From NCBI RefSeq assembly GCF_012295615.1, contig NZ_CP051183.1, forward strand, positions 3,251,001 to 3,315,000: a stretch of DNA of 64,000 bases. Direction: 5' to 3'. Positions within the stretch are counted from its first letter, which is position 1. Each line of letters starts with the position of its first letter. Under the pieces are notes generated by a model. The model did not search any database. It was not told the origin of the DNA and saw nothing but the letters and a program-made list of their open reading frames with translations. Source of the stretch: Bermanella marisrubri (GTDB lineage Bacteria > Pseudomonadota > Gammaproteobacteria > Pseudomonadales > Oceanobacteraceae). Shown here in pieces: positions 19,142-31,725 of this stretch. The position numbers and the translations under genes were made by a program.

Positions 19142-22100
19142 TTACTCGGAGCGAGTCCGGGTGTTTTCAAGCAATTGTTCTAGGCTGGCCGCTTTTGGCT
19201 TCACCAACCAGAATTTGCCGATGTATTTTTCGAAGTTTTCTAGGATTTCTTGACCCCATTCACTTCCAGTTTCTGCAACATACTTCTTCACGATACCGCG
19301 TAAGTGATGACGATGTGCTTCGGTTTCTTCGTTACTAATGCGATGAATATCGACTAATTCATGGTTATATTTATCCACAAATGATTTATCCATATCCAAG
19401 ACATAAGCAAAACCACCGGTCATACCTGCACCAAAGTTGTATCCAGTACTGCCCAGTACGGTAATTTGACCGCCAGTCATATATTCACAACAGTGGTCAC
19501 CTGCGCCCTCAACAACAGCGTGGGCACCAGAGTTGCGCACACCAAAACGTTCACCCGCACAACCTGCCGCATAAAGCGTACCGCCGGTAGCACCATATAA
19601 ACAGGTATTACCCACAATGGATGCGTCTTGCGATGCAAACGAGGATACTTTTGGTGGATAAATCACAAGCTTGCCGCCCGTCATACCTTTACCCACATAG
19701 TCGTTGGCATCACCTTCAAGATGCATGTTTAAGCCACCAGCATTCCACACACCGAAGGACTGACCTGCTGTACCAGTAAGCTTCAACGTAACCGGATTGC
19801 TTGCCATGCCTTGATTGCCATGACGCAATGCAATTTCACCCGATAAGCGTGCACCGATAGAACGATCACAGTTTGAAATGTTGTAACTGAACTCGCCGCC
19901 TTTTTTGGCTTCGATAGATGGAAGTATGTCAGCCACCATTTTCTCAGCCAGCGCACCTTCGTCATACGGTGTGTTGCGATCTACTTGAACCGTATGCGGC
20001 TTATCTGCTGGAATTTGATCATTGCCCAACAAATCCGATAGATCCAACTTACGTTGTTTCTCAGTTTGACCTTCAATCACTTCGAGTAAGTCAGTGCGAC
20101 CTACTAATTCTTCAAGCGTGCGAACACCCAAGGCAGCCATCCATTGACGAGTTTCTTCAGCAACAAAGCGGAAGAAGTTCTTAACCATTTCAACGGTGCC
20201 GATGAAGTGTTTTTCACGCAGTTCATCATTCTGAGTTGCAACACCAGTAGCGCAGTTATTGAGGTGACAAATACGTAAGTATTTACAACCCATCGCCACC
20301 ATTGGGGTGGTACCGAAACCGAAGCTTTCAGCACCCAAGATGGCGGCCTTAACAATATCCAAACCAGTTTTTAAACCACCATCTGTCTGCAAACGCACAT
20401 TGCCACGCAAGTCATTTGCACGAAGTGCTTGATGCGCTTCTGCCAAGCCAAGTTCAAATGGTGAACCTGCATACTTAATGGAAGTAAGCGGCGATGCTGC
20501 TGTACCGCCGTCGTAACCTGAAATCGTAATTAAATCAGCATAGGCCTTAGCAACACCCGCTGCGATCGTGCCCACACCCGGTTCAGACACAAGCTTTACC
20601 GAAACCTTAGCACGTGGATTCACCTGCTTAAGATCGTATATCAGCTGTGCCAAATCCTCGATCGAATAAATATCGTGGTGTGGTGGCGGTGAAATCAAGG
20701 TTACACCAGGAACGGAGTAACGCAGCGTCGCAATAAGGCTGTTCACTTTACCACCTGGTAGCTGACCACCTTCACCTGGCTTCGCACCTTGTGCCACTTT
20801 GATCTGTAAAACTTCGGCACTAGAAAGATAGTGCGGAGTTACACCGAAACGACCAGAAGCAATCTGCTTAATCTTAGAATTTTTAACCGTGCCATAGCGC
20901 TTAGGATCTTCACCACCTTCGCCCGAGTTAGAGTTTCCGCCTAACTCGTTCATTGCTTGAGCTAGCGCCTCGTGGGCTTCTGGTGATAGTGCGCCCAACG
21001 ACATCGCAGCAGAGTCGAAGCGAGGGAAGATTTTTTCCGCAGGTTCGACTTGGTCAATACTGATGCTGTTATCGGTTTTAAGGCTGAACAAATCACGAAT
21101 GGTTGCCACTGGACGCTCATTAACAAGCTTCGCGTACTGGTCATACGCGCTTTGCGAGCCTGTCTGAACAGCATCCTGAATGGTGGAAATAACGTCTGGA
21201 TTAAACGCGTGATATTCACCACCGTGCACGTACTTCAGTAGTCCACCTTGATCCAGAGTTTTACGTGCTTTGAAAGCTTTCTTGGTATTATTGCGCAGGT
21301 CTTGCTCAAAGTCAGAGAAGTCGGCACCTTTAATCCGGCTAGTCAAACCACAGAAGCACAGGTCAACCACTTCTTCTGCTAAGCCAATACCTTCGAATAA
21401 TTGCGAACCACGATAAGAGGCAATGGTGGAGATACCCATTTTAGATAGGATCTTCATCAAGCCCTTGCGAATGCCTTTACGGAAGTTCTGATTAGACTTC
21501 AATGGATCGCCAATGAGCTCGCCGCTACGATGCATATCACCCAATACTTCGTAAACTAACCATGGGTAAACGGCTGTCGCACCGAAGCCTAATAGCACAG
21601 CAAAGTGATGGGCATCACGAGCATCACCTGTTTCCACAACTAGGTTTGTACTACAACGCAACGAGTTTTTAATTAACGCATGGTGAACTGCACCAGTAGC
21701 CATAGCTGCAGGAATTACCAACTGGCCTTCTTTCACATCTCTGTCAGAGAGAATTAAAATGGTGGTGCCTTCGCGAGCCGCTGCTTCTGCTTGCTCAACG
21801 AGTGTTTGAATAGCCTGCTTGAGTCCCAAGGTCTCATCAAATGCAAGAGGCAAAGTAGTATAACTAAACTCGTCTTTGCCTGTATTCTTTAGACCATTGA
21901 ACTTCAACGGTGACAGCACAGGGCTCGTCAAAATAATACGGCTTGCGTGATCAGGCGCCTCAACAAAAACATTCTTTTCTTTACCGATACATGTCTCAAG
22001 AGACATGACAATTGCTTCACGTAAAGGGTCAATTGGCGGGTTGGTTACCTGCGCAAATTGCTGACGGAAATAGTCGGCAATATTACGGGAATTTTTAGAC

Positions 22101-23590
22101 AACACAGCCATAGGCGCGTCATCACCCATAGAACCAGTACCCTCAACTCCCTGCTCCGCAAGCGGGCGTAAGACTTGGTCACGTTCTTCGAAAGAGATCA
22201 GGTGAAGTTTTTGATGAACCTTAACTTGATCACTGGTTAACGGTTCTTCATTCAAACGCTTAAGCTCAAGCTCAGACTCAATGCGCACAGCATTTTCTTT
22301 CAACCACTTGCGATAAGGCTGAGAATCTTTCAGGCGCGTGTCAATTTGATTCGCTTCAAGCACTTCGCCATTTAACGTATCAATCGCTAGTATTTCACCA
22401 GGTCCAACGCGGCCTTTTGCAATCACATCTTCAGCTTTATAGCTGTGAGTACCAATTTCTGAGGCAACAGTGATATAGCCATTCTTTGTTTTCACCCAGC
22501 GAGATGGACGCAAACCATTACGATCGAGACCACAAACAGCGTAACGACCATCAGTAATAACTAAACCAGCTGGGCCGTCCCATGGCTCCATATGCATACT
22601 GTTATATTCATAGAATGCACGTAAATCTGAATCCATGGTTTCCACGTTCTGCCAGGCAGGCGGAATCATCATGCGTATCGCACGGAACATATCCATGCCA
22701 CCGGTATGCAACAATTCAAGCATGTTATCCATGGAAGACGAATCCGAACCAGTTGTGTTAACAACAGGCTGGATTGATTCCAATTCGCTTAGAAGCGGTG
22801 TTTCGAACTGAGCGCCACGGGCTGCAGCCCAATTACGGTTACCACGAATCGTGTTGATCTCACCATTGTGAGCTAGCATTCGGAATGGCTGAGCCAAAGG
22901 CCAGCGAGGTGCAGTATTTGTAGAGAAACGCTGGTGGAAGACACAAATAGCCGTTTCCAAGCGTTCATCGCCTAGGTCTAGATAGAAGTTAGGCAAGTCC
23001 ACAGGCATCATTAGACCTTTATAGGACAGAGTTTGCTCAGACAAGGAGCAAATGTAGAAATCTTCATTACCCTGCAAAGCCAGTTCGGTCTTGCGGCGCG
23101 CGTAATAAAGCTTGACTGCAAGCTTGGATTCGTCAATCGCGCTATCTGGCGCGACAAAGACTTGCTCAAAACGAGGCAAGCAATCAATGGCCATAGGACC
23201 AAGGCAATCGTTGTTTGTTGGAACCAGACGCCAACCAAGAACCTTTAGCCCTTGCTTTTCAATTTCTTGGTTAAAAGTCTCGCGCTGCTTTTGCGCAGTC
23301 GCTTCATCAAGGTCTAAGAAGACCATACCCACCGCATATTGCTCAGGTAATTCAACTTCTATATCGGTTTTCGCCACTTGACGAAGGAAGCTATCAGGCT
23401 TTTGAATCAATAAACCACAGCCATCACCTGTTTTTCCATCCGCCGCGATACCACCACGGTGGGTCATACAAGTCAAAGATTCGATGGCAGTACGCAGAAG
23501 GTCGTGACTCGCCTGACCTTCCATATGGGCGATCAAGCCGAAACCACAGTTGTCTTTAAATTCACCTGGAGTGTACAGACCTGTTCTCAT
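19142..23590 (-). CDS. gltB: glutamate synthase (NADPH) large subunit
   Basis: A 1482-residue protein. Order of domains: class-II glutamine amidotransferase whose nucleophile is C15 in [13 protein letters not shown] (exposed after removal of a short propeptide), a central domain, the FMN-binding synthase domain with the 3Fe-4S cysteines in [20 protein letters not shown], and the C-terminal GXGXG helix ([18 protein letters not shown] repeats). I start at ATG 23590 ([11 protein letters not shown]), since Pseudomonas-type relatives begin at this point; upstream in-frame starts at 23602 and 23638 cannot be excluded. It is 179 bases behind the DamX-like gene and has a candidate promoter of its own. 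Confidence 0.96.
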   Translation of the reverse strand: MRTGLYTPGEFKDNCGFGLIAHMEGQASHDLLRTAIESLTCMTHRGGIAADGKTGDGCGLLIQKPDSFLRQVAKTDIEVELPEQYAVGMVFLDLDEATAQKQRETFNQEIEKQGLKVLGWRLVPTNNDCLGPMAIDCLPRFEQVFVAPDSAIDESKLAVKLYYARRKTELALQGNEDFYICSLSEQTLSYKGLMMPVDLPNFYLDLGDERLETAICVFHQRFSTNTAPRWPLAQPFRMLAHNGEINTIRGNRNWAAARGAQFETPLLSELESIQPVVNTTGSDSSSMDNMLELLHTGGMDMFRAIRMMIPPAWQNVETMDSDLRAFYEYNSMHMEPWDGPAGLVITDGRYAVCGLDRNGLRPSRWVKTKNGYITVASEIGTHSYKAEDVIAKGRVGPGEILAIDTLNGEVLEANQIDTRLKDSQPYRKWLKENAVRIESELELKRLNEEPLTSDQVKVHQKLHLISFEERDQVLRPLAEQGVEGTGSMGDDAPMAVLSKNSRNIADYFRQQFAQVTNPPIDPLREAIVMSLETCIGKEKNVFVEAPDHASRIILTSPVLSPLKFNGLKNTGKDEFSYTTLPLAFDETLGLKQAIQTLVEQAEAAAREGTTILILSDRDVKEGQLVIPAAMATGAVHHALIKNSLRCSTNLVVETGDARDAHHFAVLLGFGATAVYPWLVYEVLGDMHRSGELIGDPLKSNQNFRKGIRKGLMKILSKMGISTIASYRGSQLFEGIGLAEEVVDLCFCGLTSRIKGADFSDFEQDLRNNTKKAFKARKTLDQGGLLKYVHGGEYHAFNPDVISTIQDAVQTGSQSAYDQYAKLVNERPVATIRDLFSLKTDNSISIDQVEPAEKIFPRFDSAAMSLGALSPEAHEALAQAMNELGGNSNSGEGGEDPKRYGTVKNSKIKQIASGRFGVTPHYLSSAEVLQIKVAQGAKPGEGGQLPGGKVNSLIATLRYSVPGVTLISPPPHHDIYSIEDLAQLIYDLKQVNPRAKVSVKLVSEPGVGTIAAGVAKAYADLITISGYDGGTAASPLTSIKYAGSPFELGLAEAHQALRANDLRGNVRLQTDGGLKTGLDIVKAAILGAESFGFGTTPMVAMGCKYLRICHLNNCATGVATQNDELREKHFIGTVEMVKNFFRFVAEETRQWMAALGVRTLEELVGRTDLLEVIEGQTEKQRKLDLSDLLGNDQIPADKPHTVQVDRNTPYDEGALAEKMVADILPSIEAKKGGEFSYNISNCDRSIGARLSGEIALRHGNQGMASNPVTLKLTGTAGQSFGVWNAGGLNMHLEGDANDYVGKGMTGGKLVIYPPKVSSFASQDASIVGNTCLYGATGGTLYAAGCAGERFGVRNSGAHAVVEGAGDHCCEYMTGGQITVLGSTGYNFGAGMTGGFAYVLDMDKSFVDKYNHELVDIHRISNEETEAHRHHLRGIVKKYVAETGSEWGQEILENFEKYIGKFWLVKPKAASLEQLLENTRTRSE

Positions 23591-23681
23591 AGACGCTCTC
23601 ATCAATAAGTCTTTAAAATTCAGTGCCTTACATGGCACCGGGACGCCAATTCAGTAGTTTTGAACAGACAAAAGGACGGTC

Positions 23682-23710
23682 ATTCTACACATCTGAGGGG
23701 GCCTACTCAA
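23682..23710 (-). promoter_or_regulatory. candidate sigma70 promoter of gltBD
   Basis: On the minus strand TTGAGT (23710-23705) and TAGAAT (23687-23682) are separated by exactly 17 bases, about 92 bases before the gltB start. Good consensus fit, so gltBD may be transcribed independently of the upstream pil-aro genes. Confidence 0.45.
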
Positions 23711-23735
23711 ATAAATTAGGCATGCGGGGGTGTTC

Positions 23736-23752
23736 TGTGGATAAAATCCACA
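23736..23752. other. small perfect hairpin behind the DamX-like gene
   Basis: TGTGGAT-AAA-ATCCACA, a seven-base-pair stem with a three-base loop, 18 bases after the DamX-like stop. No T-tract follows on the minus strand, so a terminator is doubtful; transcript 3'-end protection is an alternative. Confidence 0.35.
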
Positions 23753-23769
23753 AACATATTTACGGAATA

Positions 23770-25122
23770 TTAGTCTGTGATCTGGTCGTTTTTACGTATA
23801 TCTTCCTGGATTTTCTCCATTGGTCGGACCCAAGGTTGTGTGGACATCAGCGTTGATAGTTTGTTCGCAGTTTCGTTAGCTGATTCTTTTCCTGTAATGG
23901 GGGCATACACCACCACATACCAAGGTTGCCCTTTATATTGAGTAGTGTAAATACTCAATTTATTCTCACCCAACTGCGAGCCAAACTGGTCAATCACAGC
24001 TTGAGCACTTTTCTTGCTCCGCACACCGACTAACTGTAAACCAAAGTCACTGGGCTTTGCTGACAACAGAGGGTGTACAAATTCTTCTGCCCGATCTAAG
24101 ACAGGCTGATCATTGTCTCTTTCTTGAACTACCTGTGCAGGCTCGACAGCGAGTTCCTCTGTTTTCATAGGAAGACTGTCATTAGTACTATCGACTGCGT
24201 GCGGCACGCTTTTTTCTGCGATAACCTGTTGGGGAGATTCAGCCTGTTGCGATGGGGTCACATCATCTGCGTCGGCGTCGACCACCTCAGTTACCACCGC
24301 CTCACCAGCTATAAGTCGAGCGATAGCATCATCCTCGATATTTTCTTCGCTTGGGGATTTGTACAAATAAGATATCAATAAAGCACTTCCGATCAAAACG
24401 ACAGCGGCAATATGACCCAATGGCAAGTTAGAAGTGCTGCTGGTCGAGCTATCTGCGGTCTGGAATTGGGTATCAACAATAGTGACCAAGTTGCCAGGTA
24501 AGCCAGAACTCAAGCGCCAGTAGTGGTGCAGTGCTTTATCGCTTAAGGGCAAATGATCTATCCCCGACTGACGATAAAACCCTTGCAGAAACTGCGTTGT
24601 CGCCTCCTCCGAGAATGGTTGCAATTGCGCATGATGAAGCTTTTCTTCGCTTTGTAAATTATGCTGAACATCCACACACATTTGATGTAAGACCGGATCC
24701 CCAGTAACCATTAACTGCCAACGATGTTCTCCTTGTGAGTGCGCAATTAAATAGGTCAGAGCTTCATCCGAAAGTAATTGAGCATCATCTACCAAGATAT
24801 GAAATGGCTCAGATTGGATCGCCATATTCTTCAATGATTGTTCGATCTCTTGACTGTCTGCTACGCAACCCAATTGCATAGCAACGACATATTGAACCTC
24901 TTCGAGACTAGAATAATCACTGGCTGAAAATAAAAGTGTTTGATAATGGACGCTAAGCTGATCACTCATTTGCTGCAGGAGCATGGAACGACCGCTACCT
25001 ACTTCACCGGTGAGAACCACCACTAATTGGCTGAATTCATGGACGTGCGCGAGCATTTCGAGGACAGCTGCTCGCTCATCAGTTTCAATGTACTGCGGAG
25101 ATGGATTAGCGCTATGTGCCAT
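23770..25122 (-). CDS. DamX-like protein: AAA (ExeA-like) ATPase domain, membrane segment, C-terminal SPOR domain
   Basis: A 450-residue inner-membrane division-associated protein. N-terminal ExeA-like AAA domain: Walker A GEVGSGRS at 39-46 with Arg45 where Lys is expected, and Walker B-like FHILVDDAQLL. A single membrane segment (HIAAVVLIGSALLISYLY) lies near the middle, followed by an acidic disordered linker and a SPOR domain (FGLQLVGVRSKKSAQAV to the C terminus) that should bind denuded peptidoglycan at the septum. The start ATG follows GGGGGTCTGG. It is 33 bases behind aroB, the conserved position of damX. The Lys-to-Arg change makes normal ATP hydrolysis doubtful. I leave the symbol empty because E. 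coli DamX lacks a clear AAA motif. Confidence 0.82.
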   Translation of the reverse strand: MAHSANPSPQYIETDERAAVLEMLAHVHEFSQLVVVLTGEVGSGRSMLLQQMSDQLSVHYQTLLFSASDYSSLEEVQYVVAMQLGCVADSQEIEQSLKNMAIQSEPFHILVDDAQLLSDEALTYLIAHSQGEHRWQLMVTGDPVLHQMCVDVQHNLQSEEKLHHAQLQPFSEEATTQFLQGFYRQSGIDHLPLSDKALHHYWRLSSGLPGNLVTIVDTQFQTADSSTSSTSNLPLGHIAAVVLIGSALLISYLYKSPSEENIEDDAIARLIAGEAVVTEVVDADADDVTPSQQAESPQQVIAEKSVPHAVDSTNDSLPMKTEELAVEPAQVVQERDNDQPVLDRAEEFVHPLLSAKPSDFGLQLVGVRSKKSAQAVIDQFGSQLGENKLSIYTTQYKGQPWYVVVYAPITGKESANETANKLSTLMSTQPWVRPMEKIQEDIRKNDQITD

Positions 25123-25155
25123 CCAGACCCCCTGTGTGGTTATTATTATTGGGTT

Positions 25156-26235
25156 TTAATGCACAAAGCTATGCAAACTCGCTTCAAACTCTTCAAGGCC
25201 AAAGTCTGATGATATAATTGCTTGCCCTAATGCTTTGAGCAGTACTAGCCTCAGCTTACCATCCACAACCTTTTTGTCTACTGCCATCAGCGCCTTAAAG
25301 TCGGCTACGGACATATCTTTAGGCGCATCGACAGGTAAGTTCGCAGCTCGAATTAAAGATTGCGTTCTCTTCAGGTCTGCACCCGATATCCAACCCAAGC
25401 GGTGGGACAAATCGGCCGCCATAATCATGCCCGCTGCAACCGCTTCGCCATGTAACCAGTTGCCGTAGCCCTGATGATTCTCAATAGCATGGCCATAGGT
25501 ATGACCTAGATTCAAAATCGCTCGAATACCACCTTCTTTTTCGTCTTGGGCAACAACATCCGCTTTGGCAGCACAAGAGGTTAACACGGCATAAATTAAC
25601 GCGTCTTGATCCCTAGATAATAGAGAACTCATATGAGTCTCCAACCACTCCAAAAACTCATAATCGGTGATCAAACCGTATTTGATTACCTCAGCAATAC
25701 CTGCAGATAGTTCTCGGTCAGGCAAGGTAGTTAACGAGTCAATATCAATCAAAACACATTTTGGCTGATGGAACGCACCAATCATGTTTTTGCCTAAACG
25801 ATGATTAACACCTGTTTTACCACCGACTGAAGAATCGACTTGCGACAGTAATGTCGTTGGTATTTGGATAAAATCCACACCTCGCTGATAACTTGCTGCC
25901 GCGTATCCAGTCATATCGCCAATAACGCCTCCGCCCAACGCAACCAGTGTAGTGGTTCGGTTATGCTGTTTTTCTAGTAAGGCATCGAAAATTAAATTTA
26001 AATGGGTAAGATCTTTGAAAGCTTCACCATCCGGCAAAATCACACTATCAACCTGTTTACCTGGGAACAAAGCCTTGGCTTTTTCAAGATACAAAGGTGC
26101 AATCGTATCATTGGTGACAATCATAACTTGCTGCCCTGCCACATAAGGCAGGATGAGCTGAGTATTCTCGATCAGCCCAGAACCTACAAAAATAGGGTAG
26201 CTACGATCACCTAGATCCACATTCAAAGTCTGCAT
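25156..26235 (-). CDS. aroB: 3-dehydroquinate synthase
   Basis: A 359-residue NAD+- and metal-dependent enzyme that converts DAHP to 3-dehydroquinate, step two of the shikimate pathway. Family motifs: [50 protein letters not shown] and the metal-binding histidines in [11 protein letters not shown] and [10 protein letters not shown]. Start ATG 26235 ([15 protein letters not shown]) agrees with the family; a TTG two codons upstream overlaps aroK. It begins three bases after the aroK stop, an arrangement common in gammaproteobacteria. Cytoplasmic. Confidence 0.97.
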   Translation of the reverse strand: MQTLNVDLGDRSYPIFVGSGLIENTQLILPYVAGQQVMIVTNDTIAPLYLEKAKALFPGKQVDSVILPDGEAFKDLTHLNLIFDALLEKQHNRTTTLVALGGGVIGDMTGYAAASYQRGVDFIQIPTTLLSQVDSSVGGKTGVNHRLGKNMIGAFHQPKCVLIDIDSLTTLPDRELSAGIAEVIKYGLITDYEFLEWLETHMSSLLSRDQDALIYAVLTSCAAKADVVAQDEKEGGIRAILNLGHTYGHAIENHQGYGNWLHGEAVAAGMIMAADLSHRLGWISGADLKRTQSLIRAANLPVDAPKDMSVADFKALMAVDKKVVDGKLRLVLLKALGQAIISSDFGLEEFEASLHSFVH

Positions 26236-26237
26236 AT

Positions 26238-26765
26238 TCAAAGGACTACGTTTAATTCTTGAAGTTTATCGATTATTTCTTGAACAACCAGCTTAGGATT
26301 GCTTTCATCGGTATGAACAATAATGTCAGCGACCTCACGATATAGAGGGTCTCGCTGTACCATTAATTCCTGAAGAACTTTTTTAGGATTCGGCCTTTGC
26401 AACAAAGGGCGGTTTTTATCCTTTTCTGTGCGCGCCAATTGCTGCTCAACCGACGTGCAAAGATAGACGACTGTGCCTCTTGCGGACAAATGTTGGCGAT
26501 TTTCCGGACGATTAACAGCTCCGCCGCCAGTCGCTAGAAGAATACCAGACTGCTGGGTAATATCATCAATCGCTTGGGACTCACGATCACGAAAACCCTG
26601 CTCTCCCTCAACATCAAATATCCAAGGAATGTTACAGCCACAGCGATCTTCAATTTCTTTGTCGCTGTCAATGAACTCCAGCTTGAGCTCTTGAGATAAA
26701 AGTCGACCTATGGTGCTTTTCCCAGCCCCCATAGGTCCAACCAGATATACGTTTTGCTTTAACAT
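26238..26765 (-). CDS. aroK: shikimate kinase
   Basis: A 175-residue kinase that phosphorylates shikimate at the 3-hydroxyl using ATP. Walker [10 protein letters not shown] at residues 10-18, the shikimate-binding D(S)D region [18 protein letters not shown], and GGGAV near residue 80, plus the lid region around DKNRPLLQ. The length is normal. It lies nine bases after the pilQ stop and just before aroB, so pilus assembly and shikimate genes share a transcript, as in many gammaproteobacteria. Confidence 0.97.
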   Translation of the reverse strand: MLKQNVYLVGPMGAGKSTIGRLLSQELKLEFIDSDKEIEDRCGCNIPWIFDVEGEQGFRDRESQAIDDITQQSGILLATGGGAVNRPENRQHLSARGTVVYLCTSVEQQLARTEKDKNRPLLQRPNPKKVLQELMVQRDPLYREVADIIVHTDESNPKLVVQEIIDKLQELNVVL

Positions 26766-26774
26766 TTGTTTGTT

Positions 26775-28865
26775 CTAGCGATTACTTATTACGTCTTTAA
26801 CCAGTCGAGGCGTAATAAAGATTAATAGCTCACTCTTATCTTCCGTTCGAGTAGTCCTGCGGAACAACTGTCCGATTACAGGTAGATCACCAAAGAACGG
26901 TGTTTTATCAACTTGTGTTATGTCTTCGGATTGAAAGATACCACCCAAAACAATGGTTTCGCCATTATTAACTAAGACCTGAGTTTCCAGTTCATTGGTA
27001 TCTATCGACGGGATACTATTAAAGATCTCACCGACGGCATCTTTGTTGATAATTAAATCCATCAAGATACGATCGTCAGGAGTAATTTGTGGCGTAGCTT
27101 CTAGCTTCAAGACAGCTTCTTTAAATACGATTGAGGTTGCGCCGCTGGCAGAAGCCTGTTCATACGGTATTTCTGTACCCGCCTGAATACGAGCAGTCTG
27201 CCCATCCGCAGTGATAACTCTTGGCTGGGATATAATTTCAGCTTTACCGTCTGACTCTAGAGCAGATAACTCCAGATCCAACACATACTCATCGGTACTT
27301 AAACCAAAAGCAAAAGTAGACGCATTCGCCGCTGCAATAGGGAAATTAATGACACTGTCAGTCTCGCTTATGTCCCTAACTGGACTACCGGCAGTGATTC
27401 CATCATTAAAGCGAGACACAGTATCAAGCCCGCCGCCTAAAGTTAGGTTATCAGAACCGTCTAAAACACCATAACCACCACCCCAGCGAATACCTAAGTT
27501 TTCACCAACGTTCGTACTTGCAACGACAATACGAGCTTCAATCAAGACCTGTTTCACTGGAACGTCTAAGATATTGATTGCTCTGCGGACGCCTTCGATC
27601 GACATTGCGGTATCTTGAATAATGATCGTATTGGTACGGGAATCAACACTGGCTGTACCACGCTCACCCAACAAGCTGCCTTCAGCTGAAACAAGAGCAA
27701 GAATATCGGTCGCTTTCGCATAACGAACTTGGATGAATTCGGTTCTCAAAGGAGCGTATTCTTCAACCTGTTTATTAGCCTCCATTTCAATCTTTTGTCG
27801 ATTAGCGATTTGATCCGCTGGACCAACCATCAAGACATTGCCCATTTGCTGTTTTGCCAGACCTTGAGATTTCAAAACAATCTCAAGCGCCTGATCCCAA
27901 GGTACATTTTTTAAACGCAAAGTAATATTACCCTGCACTGTATCACTGGCGACCAAGTTAAAACCTGTGAAGTCTGCGATAATCTGAAGGACTGTGCGAA
28001 CCTCAATATCTTGGAAATTAAGAGAGAGCTTCTCACCGGTATAAGGAAAACGCTCTTCTTTAATCCGTTCTTCCTCGTCCTTGGTTAACGGCTTAACACT
28101 AACGGTTAAAATATTGTCTGTCTGGTAAGCGAGATAATCGTATAGCTCTTCACTTGGTTCAATGAAGAAGACTGGTGACTGCTCTTCAATGGTTGCATCT
28201 ATAAAACGTACTGGCGTAGCAAAATCGCGTACATCCAAGCGGCGGCGAAACTCATCAGACATGCTTACACCGGCAAGTTCAACCCTGATACGGCCACTTT
28301 CCTGTGAAATATCAACAGGGGTGTTCGGATCAGTAAGCGTAATTTTCACCTGTCCTTCACCAAGGTCTCCACGACGAAAATCGACATCAACGACTCGGCT
28401 TTGCTTTCTCGCCTGCTGCCGTTTAGTGTCTGCGTACGAGGCAATGCTATCCGTTAATATATTTTCGCTTTGTTTAACAACCTGATCTGTGTTGCCCACC
28501 ATGATATAAAGATTGTTACCATCCGTGCGCGTGGTGTATCCAGTTAGCTCAGCTAAATTAAGAATAACTCGAGTGCGACTCTTAGAGCCAACTACAACCG
28601 CAGTCCGAGCATTCCCCATTCCAATTTCGTGATACTTTGACTTAAGCTGGCTCTCAGTTTCAGCGAGATCCAAAGCTATACGAGCAGGTTGCTCGATAGT
28701 ATAACCAGATACATTGGGTGGTACCCCATCGAAACTCAGCTTTATCTCTGTTTTATCCCCAGGTAACGAGGCAAAAGAAATATCCTGCAATATGGTCGCA
28801 CTAGTTGAAGTGGAAAATAATGCTAGAATACCCAGCAAACTCGTAATAATTGTTTTTCTATTCAT
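26775..28865 (-). CDS. pilQ: type IV pilus secretin PilQ
   Basis: A 696-residue outer-membrane secretin that forms the exit pore of the type IV pilus. A signal peptide (to about residue 23) is followed by two AMIN-type regions that bind peptidoglycan, a STN/N0 domain (LNFQDIEVRTVLQIIADFTG), an N1 domain and the C-terminal secretin core ending in LLIFITPRLVKD. It starts directly after pilP with no gap. Last gene of the pilMNOPQ set; the PilP lipoprotein connects it to inner-membrane PilNO. Confidence 0.96.
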   Translation of the reverse strand: MNRKTIITSLLGILALFSTSTSATILQDISFASLPGDKTEIKLSFDGVPPNVSGYTIEQPARIALDLAETESQLKSKYHEIGMGNARTAVVVGSKSRTRVILNLAELTGYTTRTDGNNLYIMVGNTDQVVKQSENILTDSIASYADTKRQQARKQSRVVDVDFRRGDLGEGQVKITLTDPNTPVDISQESGRIRVELAGVSMSDEFRRRLDVRDFATPVRFIDATIEEQSPVFFIEPSEELYDYLAYQTDNILTVSVKPLTKDEEERIKEERFPYTGEKLSLNFQDIEVRTVLQIIADFTGFNLVASDTVQGNITLRLKNVPWDQALEIVLKSQGLAKQQMGNVLMVGPADQIANRQKIEMEANKQVEEYAPLRTEFIQVRYAKATDILALVSAEGSLLGERGTASVDSRTNTIIIQDTAMSIEGVRRAINILDVPVKQVLIEARIVVASTNVGENLGIRWGGGYGVLDGSDNLTLGGGLDTVSRFNDGITAGSPVRDISETDSVINFPIAAANASTFAFGLSTDEYVLDLELSALESDGKAEIISQPRVITADGQTARIQAGTEIPYEQASASGATSIVFKEAVLKLEATPQITPDDRILMDLIINKDAVGEIFNSIPSIDTNELETQVLVNNGETIVLGGIFQSEDITQVDKTPFFGDLPVIGQLFRRTTRTEDKSELLIFITPRLVKDVISNR

Positions 28866-29402
28866 TTAATTTCCACTCCTAGCAGATGCTTGCAATCCCA
28901 TACTATGGGGACGAGAAATCCACCCGCCACTGCCATTTGGTACAACCTCGATCAAATCAACTTTTGATTCGCTTATATTAATAATCCGACCATGATTCTT
29001 GCCCATATAGTTGCCTTCCTCAACTGTATGAACACTGCCAGAAAACGTTTTTATCAAAGCCTTAAGCGCTCCAGACTCAGATTTCGATAAAGTACCTACA
29101 AGAGTCAGCTCACCTAGGGTATAGCGCTCCAAGGGTTCTTTCCGACGCGACTCATCCGGAGCATCTACCGCGTTATCCATTTGCGACGCCATTTCTTCAA
29201 AAACAACTGGCGATTCAAAAGGAGAACGTAAAGCAGACGCACTATACACGTACGCAGAATAAGGCTGGAACTCTGGTAATGGTTGAATTCTACCCCTTTG
29301 GGTGTTCAGTGTTTCGGAAACAAAACTCTGTAAATCATCAGTATCCGTGCCACTAGAACAAGCGGTCAAAAGGACTAAGCTACTTATCACTAACTTCTTC
29401 AT
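28866..29402 (-). CDS. pilP: type IV pilus lipoprotein PilP
   Basis: A 178-residue inner-membrane lipoprotein, lipobox LLTAC at about residues 11-15. It joins the PilN/PilO complex to the PilQ secretin. The PilP core is recognised by the RSPFESP segment and the YTLGELTLVGTL stretch, ending in an HGRIINISESKVDLIE beta segment. Its ATG overlaps the pilO stop by four bases (ATGA), and its own stop abuts the pilQ start, typical of the tightly coupled pilMNOPQ operon. Confidence 0.95.
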   Translation of the reverse strand: MKKLVISSLVLLTACSSGTDTDDLQSFVSETLNTQRGRIQPLPEFQPYSAYVYSASALRSPFESPVVFEEMASQMDNAVDAPDESRRKEPLERYTLGELTLVGTLSKSESGALKALIKTFSGSVHTVEEGNYMGKNHGRIINISESKVDLIEVVPNGSGGWISRPHSMGLQASARSGN

Positions 29403-30046
29403 TTCTTCTTCCGCTTTTTGCTTTTATTGCCACTGTTGTAGCGGTAAGTTTTCGCGACGATTTTCAAATTCAACTTATTCTGGTCCGCGGTATTTGCACT
29501 CACCACCTCAAAGTCGTGAAGAGTCACGATACGGCTTAGCCCTGCAACAGCGCTAACAAAAGCACCAAAATCATGATATTCACCTACAACATCAATGTTA
29601 ATTGGAAGCTCAGTATAAAACTCGGTATCAACTTCTTTATCGAGTTCTATCGATCTCATCTCCAAGCCTGCACCCAAAGCAGCGGTTGTAATATCATCAA
29701 GCAAACCAGGCACCTCAGTATCGCGAGGCAATTGACGCAATAAAGTACCAAAAGATTCTTCAATATCCTGTAACTGCTGTTTATATTCGTCTAAATTGTT
29801 TACTCTAAACGCCTTGGTTTTAAACTCTTCCTTCAATTGAGACTCTTGCTGCACAACTTGATCGTATTGCACCCCCAAGTCTTTCAAATTGAACCAGTAT
29901 AAAGCACCCAAAACACCAACGAAAACCAATCCTGCGAAAAAGACCCTGCCAGCCAACGGCCACGAGCCCATATTATTCCAATCGATGTTCTCTATGTCGT
30001 TTACATCGATATTCTCAATTTTTTCTTTAAATTCTTTGAAATCCAT
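29399..30046 (-). CDS. pilO: type IV pilus inner-membrane protein PilO
   Basis: A 215-residue bitopic protein: short cytoplasmic head, one membrane helix (VFFAGLVFVGVLGALYWF), a coiled-coil stretch with QYDQVVQQESQLKEEF, and a periplasmic ferredoxin-like domain (PINIDVVGEYHDFGAFVSAVAGL). It forms dimers with PilN in the alignment complex. The C terminus is unusually lysine-rich (KSKKRKKK). The start overlaps the pilN stop by one base. Confidence 0.95.
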   Translation of the reverse strand: MDFKEFKEKIENIDVNDIENIDWNNMGSWPLAGRVFFAGLVFVGVLGALYWFNLKDLGVQYDQVVQQESQLKEEFKTKAFRVNNLDEYKQQLQDIEESFGTLLRQLPRDTEVPGLLDDITTAALGAGLEMRSIELDKEVDTEFYTELPINIDVVGEYHDFGAFVSAVAGLSRIVTLHDFEVVSANTADQNKLNLKIVAKTYRYNSGNKSKKRKKK

Positions 30047-30596
30047 TATTTCACCTCATCCTTTTCTGGACGAGATTGATCTACCAAAAGATCAAAATCA
30101 TTAAAGCCATTGGTACCTGCTTGCACTTTAAGCAAGTTAGGATCACTAAACCACGCGGACTCATCAAAATTACGCATCAGTTGAGAAATTTCGTCATTAC
30201 TTGATGCCCGTCCATCAACAGTAAAACGCTTACCCTTTACCTTAACACTGACAAAAAACACTTCATCAGGAATAACCCTAGCCATCTCATCAAATACGCG
30301 AACGATTACGGGACGATTGCCCTGCAACTCTTGAATCAGACGCATACGGTCCAAAAGCTCTTCTCGCTTCTGCCTAAGCTCACGGATTTCCACAATTTTT
30401 TTATCCAACGCACTTGCTTGTTTTTGCAAGTAACTATTACGCCCTTGCTGAACCTCAATCGCGCTATTTAACGCGCCATTGGCGAACCACCAAATAGCAC
30501 CTGCGACAATAGTAACCAAGACCAAAACGCTGACATATTCTTTCTGTTTTTCTTCCCTTAGCTCTTCTCGCCAAGGGCGCAGATTAATCCTTGCCA

Positions 30597-30597
<1 letters not shown>
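30046..30597 (-). CDS. pilN: type IV pilus inner-membrane protein PilN
   Basis: A 183-residue bitopic protein. The N terminus MARINLRPWREELRE carries the INLxPWR motif that binds PilM in the cytoplasm; one membrane helix (VLVLVTIVAGAIWWF) and a periplasmic domain follow. I start at ATG 30597, which overlaps the pilM stop as TAATG; an in-frame upstream start would run into pilM and add ten residues before the INL motif. Functions with PilM, PilO and PilP in the alignment complex. Confidence 0.96.
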
Positions 30598-31670
<1,073 letters not shown>

Positions 31671-31725
31671 TTAATTTACCCAGCAACCTGGATAGAAAAG
31701 TGCCAAAATGCACGTTATCTGGGTC

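Noticed and set aside
23770-25122. MshM as identity of the AAA protein
   Set aside because: The SPOR domain, membrane segment and position after aroB fit the damX locus; the MSHA operon is about 20 kb away.
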